Part shown: positions 1 to 8,690 of the stretch, in pieces
Layout: each line of letters starts with the position of its first letter
How positions within the stretch are numbered: position 1 is the stretch's first letter
Source: Clostridia bacterium UC5.1-1C12
Lineage (GTDB): Bacteria; Bacillota_I; Bacilli_A; Erysipelotrichales; Erysipelotrichaceae
Reading direction: 5' to 3'
DNA length: 64,000 nt
Assembly (NCBI GenBank): GCA_001305055.1
Contig: BBZX01000004.1
Span: forward strand, 62,001-126,000
Notes under the pieces: model-generated
The model's input: only the letters and a program-made list of their open reading frames with translations
What the model was told of the DNA's origin: nothing
The model's database searches: none
Made by a program: the position numbers and the translations under genes

Positions 1-718
1 ATTAAACCGGCGGTTAATGTTTTTGTATCTGTAATATCGGTGACTGATTCAAAATCTTCATCGATATAATTGGCTATCCTTAAAAGCTGATACTTTGTAT
101 TTTGTATTTCAGACCATGAATCAATGATGATAGGTTCTTCGCTTATCGGTGCAGCTGCATAATAATTAGGAATAACCGGCATTACATCTGTCCAACTTAA
201 AACTTGCGTGAAATAAGTATCAGCAGGCATACCCTTCACAGCTTTTTCTTCACCCTTAATATCCGCCGCTAAAGCTTCGAGCTGTGCAAATTGTTCCGTA
301 TATACACATTGTCCTGTACATAAACCAATATGATTAAACCTGAAATACAAGGGTTCTTTGCCTTTAAGCGTGATTTCAAAATCATACCAGGTGCCTGGGC
401 CTAAGCTCGTTGTATCTTCGCCAATTTCAATTGTTTTAAAATAATCAGCAATCTTATCCAGCTCTGCTTGATCACTTACCGTAATTTCGACAGCTTCATC
501 CTGATTGCCTTTAACCAAAACCACCTTTTCAATTTCGCCCTCATTTACTGCCGCCAAACGCAGCGGATAAAAAACCTTGACAGATAAATTATGGAGTTCC
601 CCCTGATGCAGATAAATTGAGCTTGCACTAATTTCATTGGATTGGGGAATCTCATTTTCTCTGACGCTGCCGCATCCCCAAAGCAGCAGGGCTAAACCAA
701 TAATCCCTATTTTTTCAT
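1..718 (-). CDS. Partial lipoprotein of unknown function, frameshifted just after its start
   Basis: The gene runs off the left edge of the window, so only about 239 codons are seen. Its start is ATG at 716-718, preceded by a GAGAGGG ribosome binding site. As written, the frame stops after three codons because the A run at 710-715 (minus strand) has six bases. With seven, the protein begins MKKIGIIGLALLLWGCGS, a type II signal peptide with lipobox LWGC, and stays open to the window edge. The mature part has alternating beta-like stretches and a CTGQC motif, and I do not recognise a family. It is inferred to be anchored on the outer face of the membrane. The following gene on this strand lies outside the window. 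Confidence 0.7.
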
Positions 719-818
719 AATGTTTCCCTCTCTTTTTATTATATTAAATAATGCAAAAAACGGAAACATTTTTACCATAACAAAAGAAAAAAGCGGTTGC
801 CCGCTTTCCTTTGTTTTT

Positions 819-1016
819 TTACAGTTTAACGATATTATGTGCTTGAAGACCACGATCAGTTTCAACGATTTCGAATTCAACTGGTGTGTCATTTTCGATA
901 GTTTTGAAACCTTCCATCATTAATTGAGAATAGTGGAAGAATACATCCTTACCATCTTCTAATGTAATGAATCCGTAACCCTTCTCTTGGTTAAACATTT
1001 TTACTTTTCCTTGCAT
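819..1016 (-). CDS. Cold-shock domain protein, variant with Met in place of the first Trp
   Basis: This 65-residue protein is one complete cold-shock domain, the usual length for CspA/CspB. Such proteins bind single-stranded RNA or DNA and melt mRNA structure. It begins MQGKVKMFNQEKGYGF, where the family normally has KVKWFN and KGFGF. The RNP1-like stretch therefore carries Tyr for one Phe, and the surface Trp that stacks on nucleic-acid bases is Met. The RNP2-like segment reads VFFHYSQ. The start is supported by AGGA about eight bases upstream. A paralogue lies just upstream on the same strand, with an 80-base leader between them. The substitutions are seen directly; any change in binding is inference. 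Confidence 0.93.
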   Translation of the reverse strand: MQGKVKMFNQEKGYGFITLEDGKDVFFHYSQLMMEGFKTIENDTPVEFEIVETDRGLQAHNIVKL

Positions 1017-1099
1017 TTCTTTTATTCCTATACCTTTCTATGATGTTGCTATCCAACTACATATTAATATTATAGCTTAAATCCGTCAAATTGCAACCT

Positions 1100-1297
1100 T
1101 TATTTTCTGCGCACATCGCGTGCCTGAAGCCCTTTATCTGCGCTTGCAGCTTCGAATTCCACAGCGTTGCCTTCCTCTAATGTTTTAAAGCCTTCCTGAC
1201 GAATTTGTGAATAGTGAACAAAGTATTCCTTCTCATCTTCACCGACAATAAATCCAAATCCTTTTTCTTGATTAAACCACTTTACTTTACCTTGCAT
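1100..1297 (-). CDS. Cold-shock protein, canonical CspA/CspB type
   Basis: A single cold-shock domain of 65 residues starting [17 protein letters not shown], with the canonical RNP1 (KGFGFI) and an RNP2-like YFVHYSQ. It acts in the cytoplasm as a nucleic-acid chaperone. An upstream in-frame ATG at 1315 exists, but the sequence between the two ATGs is the ribosome binding site AAAGGAG, ideally spaced for the ATG at 1297, so I use the inner start. It is closely similar to the neighbouring protein at 819-1016, including the QEGFKT or MEGFKT segment, and the pair looks like a tandem duplication in which this copy kept the standard aromatic residues. Confidence 0.95.
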   Translation of the reverse strand: MQGKVKWFNQEKGFGFIVGEDEKEYFVHYSQIRQEGFKTLEEGNAVEFEAASADKGLQARDVRRK

Positions 1298-1352
1298 ACT
1301 GTACTCCTTTCCCATGCACCCTTAGTATAGAAGACGCACCGACTTGATACAA

Positions 1353-1985
1353 CTAATTTTCATCGCAGGTTTCGACAAAATGACGGTGAACACAAATCAC
1401 TTCGGCCGTGATTTGATCATTATATTCACGCAATAAATCATATGCTGCCAGCAAGGTTGAACCGCTTGTACAGACATCATCAAATAGAACGAGCTTTTGG
1501 GTAGGAATTTCAGCTGCAGATTTAAGCTTTATTACATTCCTGATCTGACCTCTTGATTTTCCTCGATGTAGACTTTGTTTGTAATCTTCACCTTTCACCA
1601 GACAATCACAGCACTCAATATCCATTCCCTTCAGCATCTCATGCAGATGGCTAAACCCTCGCTCGCTTATTTTCCGCTGCGCGCTGGGCATAGGAATCAG
1701 TACCTTATGTCGGCATCTGTCGAACAATTCTTCACGCACTGCCGCCAAAAATACTTCTGCAAGAGCAATATCACGCCCCTCTTTATATTGAAAAAGCAGA
1801 TTCTCAACATAATCATTGTAATAATAAAATGCATGAATATTCAGTGCATGAAGCTGATAGCTTTCATTGCATTCCTCAAAATTTGCCCGGCATTTACCGC
1901 AGATACTATCCCCTCCCTTCAGCCAGCGCATAAAGGGCTGATGCTCGTCCGCAGATTTAAAACAGATTGGACACCAATGTTTCAT
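1353..1985 (-). CDS. comFC: ComFC/ComF family phosphoribosyltransferase-like competence protein
   Basis: The 210-residue protein has an N-terminal zinc-finger-like pair of CxxC motifs (CPIC near residue 5, CGKC near residue 29) followed by a type I phosphoribosyltransferase fold with the PRPP-binding signature VLFDDVCTSGST near residue 168. ComFC proteins take part in DNA uptake during natural transformation, working with the ComFA ATPase. Its start overlaps the end of comFA by 29 bases, so the two are probably translationally coupled. The length matches the family and the frame is intact. Whether this organism is naturally competent cannot be told from these two genes, which are often kept without the rest of the machinery. 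Confidence 0.92.
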   Translation of the reverse strand: MKHWCPICFKSADEHQPFMRWLKGGDSICGKCRANFEECNESYQLHALNIHAFYYYNDYVENLLFQYKEGRDIALAEVFLAAVREELFDRCRHKVLIPMPSAQRKISERGFSHLHEMLKGMDIECCDCLVKGEDYKQSLHRGKSRGQIRNVIKLKSAAEIPTQKLVLFDDVCTSGSTLLAAYDLLREYNDQITAEVICVHRHFVETCDEN

Positions 1986-3110
1986 TCATTTTCTCCAAAG
2001 CACGCACACAGCGTTTGATTGCCGTTGTTTTCCGTATGCAGTAAAAAACACCCATTCCTGAAGGGCAGTCACGGCTCCTGCCAACCCTGCCGATGATTTG
2101 TATTAATGATGCTTCGTCAAAAACAGCATGATCACTTTGTAAAACAACGACATCCACACCGGGAATCGTGATGCCGCGTTCAAGAATGGTTGTGGTGAAG
2201 ATGAAATCAAGCTCACGCTTTCTCAGCCTGCTGATAATCTGATCCTTTTCAATTGTTTTGCTGGTCAGTGATGCACAGTGAAAAAGCGGTGAAAAGAGCA
2301 GTCCATAACGTTGTGCCAATTCAATTGTCGGCACAAATATCAACAACGGCTTTTTCTGCTGGCGCATGATGATTAATAGACTGACCAGCTGTAAAGGCAC
2401 TGGCAGCTGTTTAATAAGGGGCAAAACTAAAGGATGACCATGCGGCCGCTGGAACAATTCGACCATCTTCAGCCTGCCCCCGCTTACCTCTTTCAGCATT
2501 AAAGAATCGGGCGTGGCAGTCAGATAAAGAATCCTCCCTTTGCAGCTATTTCTGGCCACTGCCGACAGCAGCTCATTTCCCTTGTAGGGAAAAGCATCTA
2601 CTTCATCCATAACGAGTAAATCAAAGGCTTGATGATAACGATAAAGCTGATGCATCGTACAGACAATCAGATCACCCTCAGTAATCTCCGTAAACCTTGA
2701 CATACCGGAACAACCTTTAACGTCTTAAACGCTCTCTGCATCCGCTGAGCAATTTCTAAAACAACCTGTCTGCGTGAAATGGCTATGCCTACCTTTTTCC
2801 CCGCATTCAGCGCCTGTTTCAAAGGCTCCATCGTCAATTCTGTCTTGCCCGCACCGCATGCCGCATATACCAAAACATCATGACCTGCTGCAAGATGGGT
2901 CACTATTTCCTTACTGGCTTTTAATTGCTGATCTGTCAGTTGAAACTCAAGATCATAATTACAGCGATGACGTTTCGGCACATAAGTATAAGCCTTGGGT
3001 ACTGTTCCTACATCAAGCCGTCCGAACGCAATGCAGCGGCGGCAGTAATAAGTTCCGTTATCATTGTAGAAATATTTAAGATCAGTATTCTGACAGCGTT
3101 CACATTTCAT
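1957..3110 (-). CDS. comFA: ComFA-like DNA helicase/translocase for DNA uptake, frameshifted
   Basis: The N-terminal half (from 3110) has a four-cysteine zinc finger (CERC...CRRC) and a Walker A motif CGAGKTE. The C-terminal half has the Walker B-type VMDEVDAFPY, the ATPD motif III and a QIIGRVGRS motif VI. Together they form a superfamily 2 helicase of the ComFA family, about 384 residues, which powers entry of single-stranded DNA into the cytoplasm. The two halves sit in different frames. Adding one T to the TTT (plus-strand AAA at 2692-2694) restores VCQGFTEITEGDL. A GAGGTG ribosome binding site precedes the start. It is followed by, and overlaps, comFC. I regard the break as a homopolymer error. 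Confidence 0.88.
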
Positions 3111-3159
3111 GCTTCACCTCACCTATATATACGAGGTAAACATTACTATGATTAATAAT

Positions 3160-3247
3160 AAAAACCGCTTTTTTATTAGATATCACCTCTAATATTCAAC
3201 GAATAACATTGTCTATTTAAGAGAAGCTTATCAATAATCGCGGTTTT
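3160..3247 (-). terminator. Possible long-loop terminator after galE
   Basis: Read on the minus strand, AAAACCGC and GCGGTTTTTATT form an 8-bp stem about 70 bases apart, with a U-rich tail. The loop is unusually long, so this is tentative. Confidence 0.3.
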
Positions 3248-3262
3248 CTTTATATATTCAAA

Positions 3263-4260
3263 TTATTTTTGTTTTTGTACAAAGTTCCATGAATCCCTGC
3301 ACATCTCTTCAATACCTTTATGTGCCTCCCAGCCAAGTTCTTCTCTTGCCTTTGTCGGATCAGCATAACAAGCCGCAATATCACCCGGCCGGCGGTCTGT
3401 GATCTTATACGGAACTTCAATATTATTCACACGGGCAAAGGTTTTCACCAAATCAAGCACTGAGAAACCATTGCCGGTACCGAGGTTATAAATCTTCACA
3501 CCACTTCCCTGAGCGATTTTCTCAACAGCCTTGATATGACCTAATGCTAAGTCAACAACATGGATATAATCACGAACCCTGTGCCATCCGGTGTATTATA
3601 ATCATCACCGAAGACATTCAAATGCGGAAGCTCTTTATTAGCAACCTTTACAATATATGGCATTAAATTATTAGGAATATCATTAGGACTTTCACCTAAC
3701 AAGCCTGATTCATGCGCACCGATTGGATTGAAATATCTCAGCAGACCAACACTCCATTCCTTATCTGCATACTGCAGATCAGTCAGAATTCTCTCAATGA
3801 ACAATTTTGTCGTACCATAAGGATTCGTTGTAGAAAGCGGGAAATCCTCCTTGATCGGCAATGATGCAGGATCGCCATAAACCGTAGCACTCGATGAGAA
3901 TACTATGCGTTTGCAATTAAACTCATTCATCACTTTGCATAATACGATTGTAGAATCAAGATTATTCTGATAATACATCAAAGGCTTTGCAACACTTTCG
4001 CCAACTGCTTTATAACCCGCAAAATGAATCACCGCGTCAATATGATGATCCGTAAAGATACGTCTTACCGCTTCTTCATCACAAACATCATTTTCATAGA
4101 AAGCAAATTTCTTATTTGTCAGCTGTTCAATCTTATCCACTACCTCTAATTTTGAATTATACAAATTATCAATAATGACAACTTCATAACCAGCATTCAA
4201 TAATTCTACACATGTATGAGAACCAATATAGCCTGTTCCACCGGTAACTAATATTTTCAT
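3263..4260 (-). CDS. galE: UDP-glucose 4-epimerase, frameshifted
   Basis: GalE interconverts UDP-glucose and UDP-galactose using bound NAD. The N-terminal Rossmann motif is [11 protein letters not shown], followed by the [10 protein letters not shown] segment and the family's Ser...YGTTK catalytic region ([11 protein letters not shown]). The C-terminal part has the YNLGTGNG sugar-nucleotide motif and ends at the usual place. The frame breaks at the GGG whose plus-strand complement is 3577-3579; one more G restores [18 protein letters not shown], the family's standard sequence. I chose the start at 4260, not the upstream ATG at 4290, because GCGAGGAA lies about eight bases before it. It probably supplies UDP-galactose for surface polymers. 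It stands alone. Confidence 0.94.
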
Positions 4261-4431
4261 ATTCATTTCCTCGCTTTCAACTGTATTCATTATAACAACA
4301 TTCCATCTTTTATGATATAAAATTTATGTTAAGAAACGGTAAATGAAGAGTAAAAGCCAATATTTCTAAAACTGTAAACACTATCATTAAAAGTCCATCA
4401 GCATTATGAAAAATAAACACAAATTGCTTTA

Positions 4432-4960
4432 TTATTTTGAAACTCGTCCGCGATATTCACCGCGAATGATCTCATCCATTTCTTCCGGTGTCTCTTTACA
4501 ACCGCTGCCTAGCCATTTTTCACGATTGCGTTAAAGCCGCTTCTGAAAATTCTACATGATATTCAATATGCCGATTATCAAAATGCTGTTTCGCCTGATG
4601 AATGTCATAATATTCAAGTTTAAACTGATTATCATAACCTAGCTTAAAATAGGTGCGGTAGAATAATTGATTTTCCTTGATATGATAAAACAATTTTAAA
4701 TAATCATTGCTGTTAAAGCTTTGTGTTGTTTCCGCTTCATAAAGCAAATTCACTTCACTTTCCAAATCTTCTCTGACCTTGTCTGCAAGTTCATAAATAT
4801 CTACAAAATTAGCGTAAAACGTACTGCGGTTTAATTCGCAGCGCTTGCAAATATCTGAAACACTTATCTCATGAAGTTCTTTCGTTTGCAGCAATTCAAT
4901 AAAGACTTTCTGAATACGTTCCATTGATTCACGGCGCCGCCGATTATTTTTTGTGTTCAT
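4432..4960 (-). CDS. TetR/AcrR family transcriptional regulator, two frameshifts near the C-terminus
   Basis: The N-terminal region (residues about 8-55) is a typical TetR helix-turn-helix, with ISVSDICKRCELNRSTFYANF as its recognition region. The rest is the helical ligand and dimer domain. Two one-base losses near the end (AAAA at 4546-4549 and TTTTT at 4516-4520, plus strand) cut the protein short. Restoring both gives a C-terminus of FFRSGFNAIVKKWLGSG and then EMDEIIRGEYRGR, ending at TAA 4432-4434, about 176 residues and typical of the family. It is divergent from the membrane-protein gene at 5088 and probably represses it through the palindrome at 5039-5072. A GAGGG ribosome binding site supports the start. 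Confidence 0.88.
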
Positions 4961-5005
4961 TGGTTCCCTCTTCCATTATTCCAACACTTCACATCAAACT
5001 GATGA

Positions 5006-5034
5006 TTGTTTCTGTCGGTTATTACAATTATACT
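5006..5034 (+). promoter_or_regulatory. Sigma-A type promoter for the 5088-6391 gene group
   Basis: A -35 box TTGTTT (5006-5011) and a -10 box TATACT (5029-5034) are separated by exactly 17 bases. Transcription would start inside the palindrome that follows. Confidence 0.6.
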
Positions 5035-5038
5035 GAAT

Positions 5039-5072
5039 CTGTATTAAAACAACAACTGTTGCTTTAATACAG
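5039..5072 (+). promoter_or_regulatory. 34-bp palindrome, probable TetR operator
   Basis: CTGTATTAAA at 5039-5048 is matched exactly by TTTAATACAG at 5063-5072, and most of the 14 bases between also pair (15 of 17 positions overall). It starts four bases after the -10 box and ends directly before the ribosome binding site. Bound repressor would block initiation, and the RNA could also fold into a hairpin that hides the ribosome binding site. Confidence 0.65.
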
Positions 5073-5087
5073 ATGGAGGTATTTCAA

Positions 5088-5454
5088 ATGAAAAAAGTAG
5101 TTTTATCGCATTAGTATTAGGAACCATCAGCGGTGTTTTATTTGCCTTGGTATGTGCATGGCAATGATAAAAGAATGGGAAGCCTTTCAGCCGGGAGTTG
5201 TATTTGGTTGTGTCGGACTTCTGCTCGGACTAATCACATGGATCCTATGGCGGAAAATGGAACACAAAGACCCTGTACAAATCACAGCTAAAACATTTCT
5301 TATGGTGACGGTAGGTGGTATCGGTGCTTCAGCCTTAGGGATTGGCATGTGCTTCAGTATGGTCTGGGGTAAAATGATTCAGGGAATTATTATAGGACTG
5401 CTCGGCATTGCTGTGCTGCTTAGTTTAATTCCTTTGACAACCGGCATTAAATAA
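5088..5454 (+). CDS. Small four-helix membrane protein, two frameshifts
   Basis: After correction this is about 122 residues and almost wholly hydrophobic, with four predicted membrane helices. The start is ATG at 5088-5090, preceded by GGAGGT. Two lost bases, one in the A run 5091-5096 and one in GG 5149-5150, split it; restoring both gives MKKSSFIALVLGTISGVLFA continuing to GMCMAMIKEWEAFQPGVVFG. I do not recognise the family. It is the first gene after the TetR-linked promoter and palindrome and is followed at short distance by another membrane protein and a small charged protein, so the three may form one operon. The TetR pairing suggests a stress or drug response, which is only inference. 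Confidence 0.75.
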
Positions 5455-5500
5455 TAAAGCGTTACTTGAAAATATGTATAAATTTAAATCGTTGTCTTAA

Positions 5501-6220
5501 ATGTCAAAATTTATAACCATGGGCATCAAGCAAACAATATACAGAAAAATTGAAGTCACAAATTTCGGCAAGCGGTACATGAACGATCAGCGTACCCGGA
5601 TTATATTATCGGCGGCCTTTAGCTTTATGGTTAATTTAGTATATGCACTGGTGCATGGTACGCTGGGCATTGTCAATCATTCACTGTGGTTTATTACCAT
5701 GTGTGCCTACTATACTATTTTAAGCGTCCTGCGTTTTTCTGCTATTCTGTGTGAAAGAAAGAATCATTCTGTAATTTCCATAGACGCAGAATATTGGGTG
5801 ATGACATTCTCAGGCATCCTGCTTTCAGCGCTGAGTTTTGTTTTATCTGGTGTTACTTATCTTAGCTTGACCGAACACATCGCCGCAAAATACGAATCTG
5901 TGATCATGATAACCATAGCTGCTTATACGTTTTATAAAATCACCATGGCCATCATACGCGCAGTTACACAGCACAATCACCCCTCACCATTGCTTGCGGT
6001 GATCCGCTGCATTGGTTATGGTGATGTCGCTGCTTCGGTATTAACCTTACAGCGCTCGATGCTTGCTTCATTTGGTACCATGAGTGATGCAAACACATCC
6101 CTGATGAACAGTTTAACTGGTGCCGCCGTCTGTTTATTTATATTAGTATTAGGAATATCGATGATAAAGAAAGGAATAAAAAAGAAAGGTGTAACATTAT
6201 GGCAAAATCAAAGATTATAA
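5501..6220 (+). CDS. Multi-spanning membrane protein of unknown function
   Basis: A 239-residue integral membrane protein with about six hydrophobic segments, a basic N-terminus (KQTIYRKIEVTNFGKRYMND) and a lysine-rich C-terminus (MIKKGIKKKG). No enzymatic motif is visible. No clear ribosome binding site lies before either candidate start (5501 or the ATG at 5519), so the exact start is uncertain and a further sequence error near it is possible. The last 22 bases overlap the next gene, and the final residues may be out of frame because an A run (in the codons for KKK) sits just before the end. It lies 46 bases after the four-helix protein at 5088 and probably shares its promoter. Confidence 0.65.
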   Translation: MSKFITMGIKQTIYRKIEVTNFGKRYMNDQRTRIILSAAFSFMVNLVYALVHGTLGIVNHSLWFITMCAYYTILSVLRFSAILCERKNHSVISIDAEYWVMTFSGILLSALSFVLSGVTYLSLTEHIAAKYESVIMITIAAYTFYKITMAIIRAVTQHNHPSPLLAVIRCIGYGDVAASVLTLQRSMLASFGTMSDANTSLMNSLTGAAVCLFILVLGISMIKKGIKKKGVTLWQNQRL

Positions 6221-6391
6221 AAGCGAAATGAAAAGATCGCAGAGAAAGTTGTAGGGACATTTGAAAAAATAGAGGATTCAGTAGTCGGCGGTTATACTAA
6301 AATAGAAGACGCTTTTGTTGATCGCTATTTAACCAAAAACGGTGAAACAATTGAAGAAGCTAAAGCCCGCTTACAAAAAGAAAAAGCATAA
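6199..6391 (+). CDS. Small charged cytoplasmic protein, frameshifted
   Basis: With one A restored in the AAA before TGAAAAG (near 6234-6236), this gene encodes about 64 residues starting MAKSKIIKAKNEKIAEKVVG and containing FEKIEDSVVGGYTKIEDAFV, then DRYLTKNGETIEEAKARLQ. It has alternating Lys and Glu, probably forms helices and has no membrane segment. The internal repeat of (F/T)KIED(S/A)(V/F)V is striking. An AAAGG ribosome binding site lies before the ATG. I believe similar short proteins occur in Bacillota, but I cannot assign a function. It is the last gene of the TetR-linked group and is followed by a strong terminator. Confidence 0.7.
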
Positions 6392-6399
6392 GTTTAATT

Positions 6400-6429
6400 A
6401 ACAGTTTTGCATGTTCAAAACTGTTTTTT
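6400..6429 (+). terminator. Intrinsic terminator of the 5088-6391 group
   Basis: AACAGTTTTG and CAAAACTGTT form a perfect 10-bp stem with a six-base loop, followed by TTTT. Confidence 0.85.
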
Positions 6430-6441
6430 AGTATAATAATT

Positions 6442-6462
6442 AAAAAACCGGTGCTACCGGTT
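6442..6462 (-). terminator. Intrinsic terminator of the lic operon
   Basis: On the minus strand AACCGG-TAGCA-CCGGTT is followed by TTTT. The stem includes the last codons and stop of the gene above it (licC ends at 6454). Confidence 0.75.
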
Positions 6463-7155
6463 CATAAATTCATCAAATTTAGCACAAATATCATGGTAAT
6501 TCTCTACCGTATCCATCTCATCAACCAGAGACTCATCAACCTGATGCACACCAACATTAAGTACATCTAATAGCTCCGCCGGAACATTATCCCAATATTT
6601 TTTAGGATCAAGATAATTGGCGCTATCCTTTAAACGCTGTTCAATTTCCGTCTTAATGATTTCACAGTCATGGGCATTCCAATAAGAAATGCCAAGCATA
6701 CTCGGCCGATAAGCGTCCGTAATGTCCATAGCAACTACCCGTCCGTTCTCAACTCGCGGACACCAGTCAAAATCAGGCCCGGCTTTTCGCTGCACCGTAT
6801 AATAAGCGCTTTGTGTCATTGGGCATAGAACTTGATCAAGCAATACGACATCGGCATCGATTACCACTGTATCACTGAAATACGGCAGTGCTTTGGCCAT
6901 TGAATAGAGATTATTATAATCAGCATAATGTTCATTATAGACAAGTCTTACTTGATATTTATCTTTCAAATAGTCAAATAATTCAGCCATATGCCCTACA
7001 ACAACAGTAATATCGGTAATATTGGCATCATGCAGATAACCGATGGTTCGCTCAATGTTAGGCACACCGCCGATCGGCAGCAATGCCTTATGATTATGCT
7101 TCGTTATTTCCTTAAACCGTGATCCAAGTCCGGCTGCTAATAATAATGCATTCAT
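6454..7155 (-). CDS. licC: LicC-type choline-phosphate cytidylyltransferase
   Basis: This 233-residue protein is a nucleotidyltransferase of the LicC type, expected to make CDP-choline from CTP and phosphocholine for transfer to surface polymers. The N-terminal nucleotide loop is complete, LLAAGLGSRFKE followed by HKALLPIGG with the conserved Lys, and the metal-binding VIDADVVL lies near residue 97. It is the last gene of a three-gene operon with a BCCT transporter and a choline-kinase fusion, and its ATG overlaps the transporter stop (ATGA). The substrate assignment rests on family similarity and on the kinase and transporter beside it. A different sugar-nucleotide substrate is possible but less likely. 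Confidence 0.85.
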   Translation of the reverse strand: MNALLLAAGLGSRFKEITKHNHKALLPIGGVPNIERTIGYLHDANITDITVVVGHMAELFDYLKDKYQVRLVYNEHYADYNNLYSMAKALPYFSDTVVIDADVVLLDQVLCPMTQSAYYTVQRKAGPDFDWCPRVENGRVVAMDITDAYRPSMLGISYWNAHDCEIIKTEIEQRLKDSANYLDPKKYWDNVPAELLDVLNVGVHQVDESLVDEMDTVENYHDICAKFDEFMNR

Positions 7156-8690
7156 CGTATGTCTCCCTCAATCTGCGGGTGATCCTTGCGCAGATCCTTT
7201 ACGAAGCTGACAACGACCATTATCATAATAATGCCCAGTGGAAAAGCCGCAATAATCGCTATCGTCTGAAGCATGCTTAAGGTTGAGTCTGAGAATAGTA
7301 AAGCCACCGGCAGCAATAAGAAGACAACCGACCAGAATGCCCTTAGCTTTCGCCGCGGTTCGTCCTGATGCTCTGGCATTTTCTCTGAATAGCTGGCTAC
7401 AACCATCGTAATGGCATCAAAGGTACTGGCATAAAAGGCAATCATTGCAACAATCAATATACCCAATACAAGATTGGTCATTGGCAGCTGATCAAAAATC
7501 ATTAAGATAACCGCGGAAGGTGCCACCCCGGAGGCAATCATGCCGGCTACATCTAAGATACCATGTGTCTGCAGATATAAACCAAAACCGCCAAAAACGA
7601 TAAATGATGTGAAGGTTCCGCCTAAGCCGCACGCCAAACCGCCTAAAATGGTCTGCTTGATCGTTCTGCCTTCCGATATTTTCGCAATAAAGAATGGTGT
7701 AGCGACAAACCATGCAATCCAGTATGCCCAATAGAAAATCGTCCAATCCTGAGGGAAGCCGCTGATACCCAACGGATCCATCCAGGTAGCCATATTGAAG
7801 AAATTATTGATTACCTTGCCAATTGCGGTAATACCCGTTTCAATAATATAAACCTTTGGCCCGGCAATTAAAAATGCAGCCAATAAAAGTACAAATACGA
7901 CGACACAGAAATTAGCCAGGTAACTGATGGCTTTCATTCCCTTTAATACCGCAACCATGAAGACAAAGCAGATAATTGCAAGAATCGCAATTGAAAGGAA
8001 ATGACTCGTCTCAATATTTAAAATCTTTGCCAACGCGCCTGACAAAAGCGGTGTCGCTAATGAAAAGGTCGTTGCCGTACCGGCCAATAAACCACAGACA
8101 GCGAAAACATCAATCAAACGGCCCGCTTTCCCATCGCTGTGTTTGCCAAGCAGCGCTCTTACGGCTTCCGATAATGTCTGGCGCTTACGCCCCTTTACAA
8201 AAAACATATAAGCATAAGCGCAAGCCGGCAGGATATAGAATGCCCATGGAATCGGTCCCCAGTGAAACAGCGGATAAGCGCTTGACCAATCCTGCAGCTG
8301 AGCCGCTGTCATGTTTTCCATACCAAAAGGCGCCGCTGTATAGTAATAACTCCATTCGCATAATGACCAATATAAGATATCTGCAGCCATTGTAGAGGTA
8401 AAAATCATTGAACCCCAGCTGAACGTTGAATACCGCGGTTTATCCAGATTGCCTAATTTTATATTGCCAAAGCGGCTGAAAGCCATGATGATGGCCGCAA
8501 TCAGAATACCCAGACCTAACAGGATATAAAAGAAGCCAAATTCATTTACAAATAAATTACGCAAGGTATTGATCACTTCTCCGCTGGCCTGCGGAAACAG
8601 CATGAGCAATGATGAGATAATGCCGATAATGACTAAGGGCAAGATTGTAATCACCCAGTCTATACTCTTATCTAGTTTTAATTTTTTCAT
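7152..8690 (-). CDS. BCCT family transporter, probable choline importer
   Basis: At 512 residues with about 12 membrane helices, this is a typical betaine/choline/carnitine transporter. The family's Trp-rich helix 8 region is present (DWTIFYWAYWIAWFVATPFF), as is FSWGSMIFTSTMAADILYW. These carriers take up quaternary amines, driven by sodium or proton gradients or by exchange. Both ends overlap their neighbours by four bases (ATGA): the kinase fusion before it and licC after it. That placement makes choline the likely substrate, supplying the kinase. It is not the LicB-type permease normally found in lic loci, so a BCCT carrier replaces LicB here. An AAAGGGA ribosome binding site precedes the start. 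Confidence 0.9.
   Translation of the reverse strand: MKKLKLDKSIDWVITILPLVIIGIISSLLMLFPQASGEVINTLRNLFVNEFGFFYILLGLGILIAAIIMAFSRFGNIKLGNLDKPRYSTFSWGSMIFTSTMAADILYWSLCEWSYYYTAAPFGMENMTAAQLQDWSSAYPLFHWGPIPWAFYILPACAYAYMFFVKGRKRQTLSEAVRALLGKHSDGKAGRLIDVFAVCGLLAGTATTFSLATPLLSGALAKILNIETSHFLSIAILAIICFVFMVAVLKGMKAISYLANFCVVVFVLLLAAFLIAGPKVYIIETGITAIGKVINNFFNMATWMDPLGISGFPQDWTIFYWAYWIAWFVATPFFIAKISEGRTIKQTILGGLACGLGGTFTSFIVFGGFGLYLQTHGILDVAGMIASGVAPSAVILMIFDQLPMTNLVLGILIVAMIAFYASTFDAITMVVASYSEKMPEHQDEPRRKLRAFWSVVFLLLPVALLFSDSTLSMLQTIAIIAAFPLGIIMIMVVVSFVKDLRKDHPQIEGDIR

Noticed and set aside
1300..1315. Longer start for the cold-shock gene (MGKEYS extension)
   Set aside because: The extension is encoded by the ribosome binding site of the inner ATG.
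1575..2018. A 147-codon open frame on the plus strand
   Set aside because: It lies opposite comFC and comFA and has no family resemblance or ribosome binding site.
7976..8395. A 139-codon open frame on the plus strand
   Set aside because: It lies antisense to the intact BCCT transporter, with composition expected of a shadow frame.
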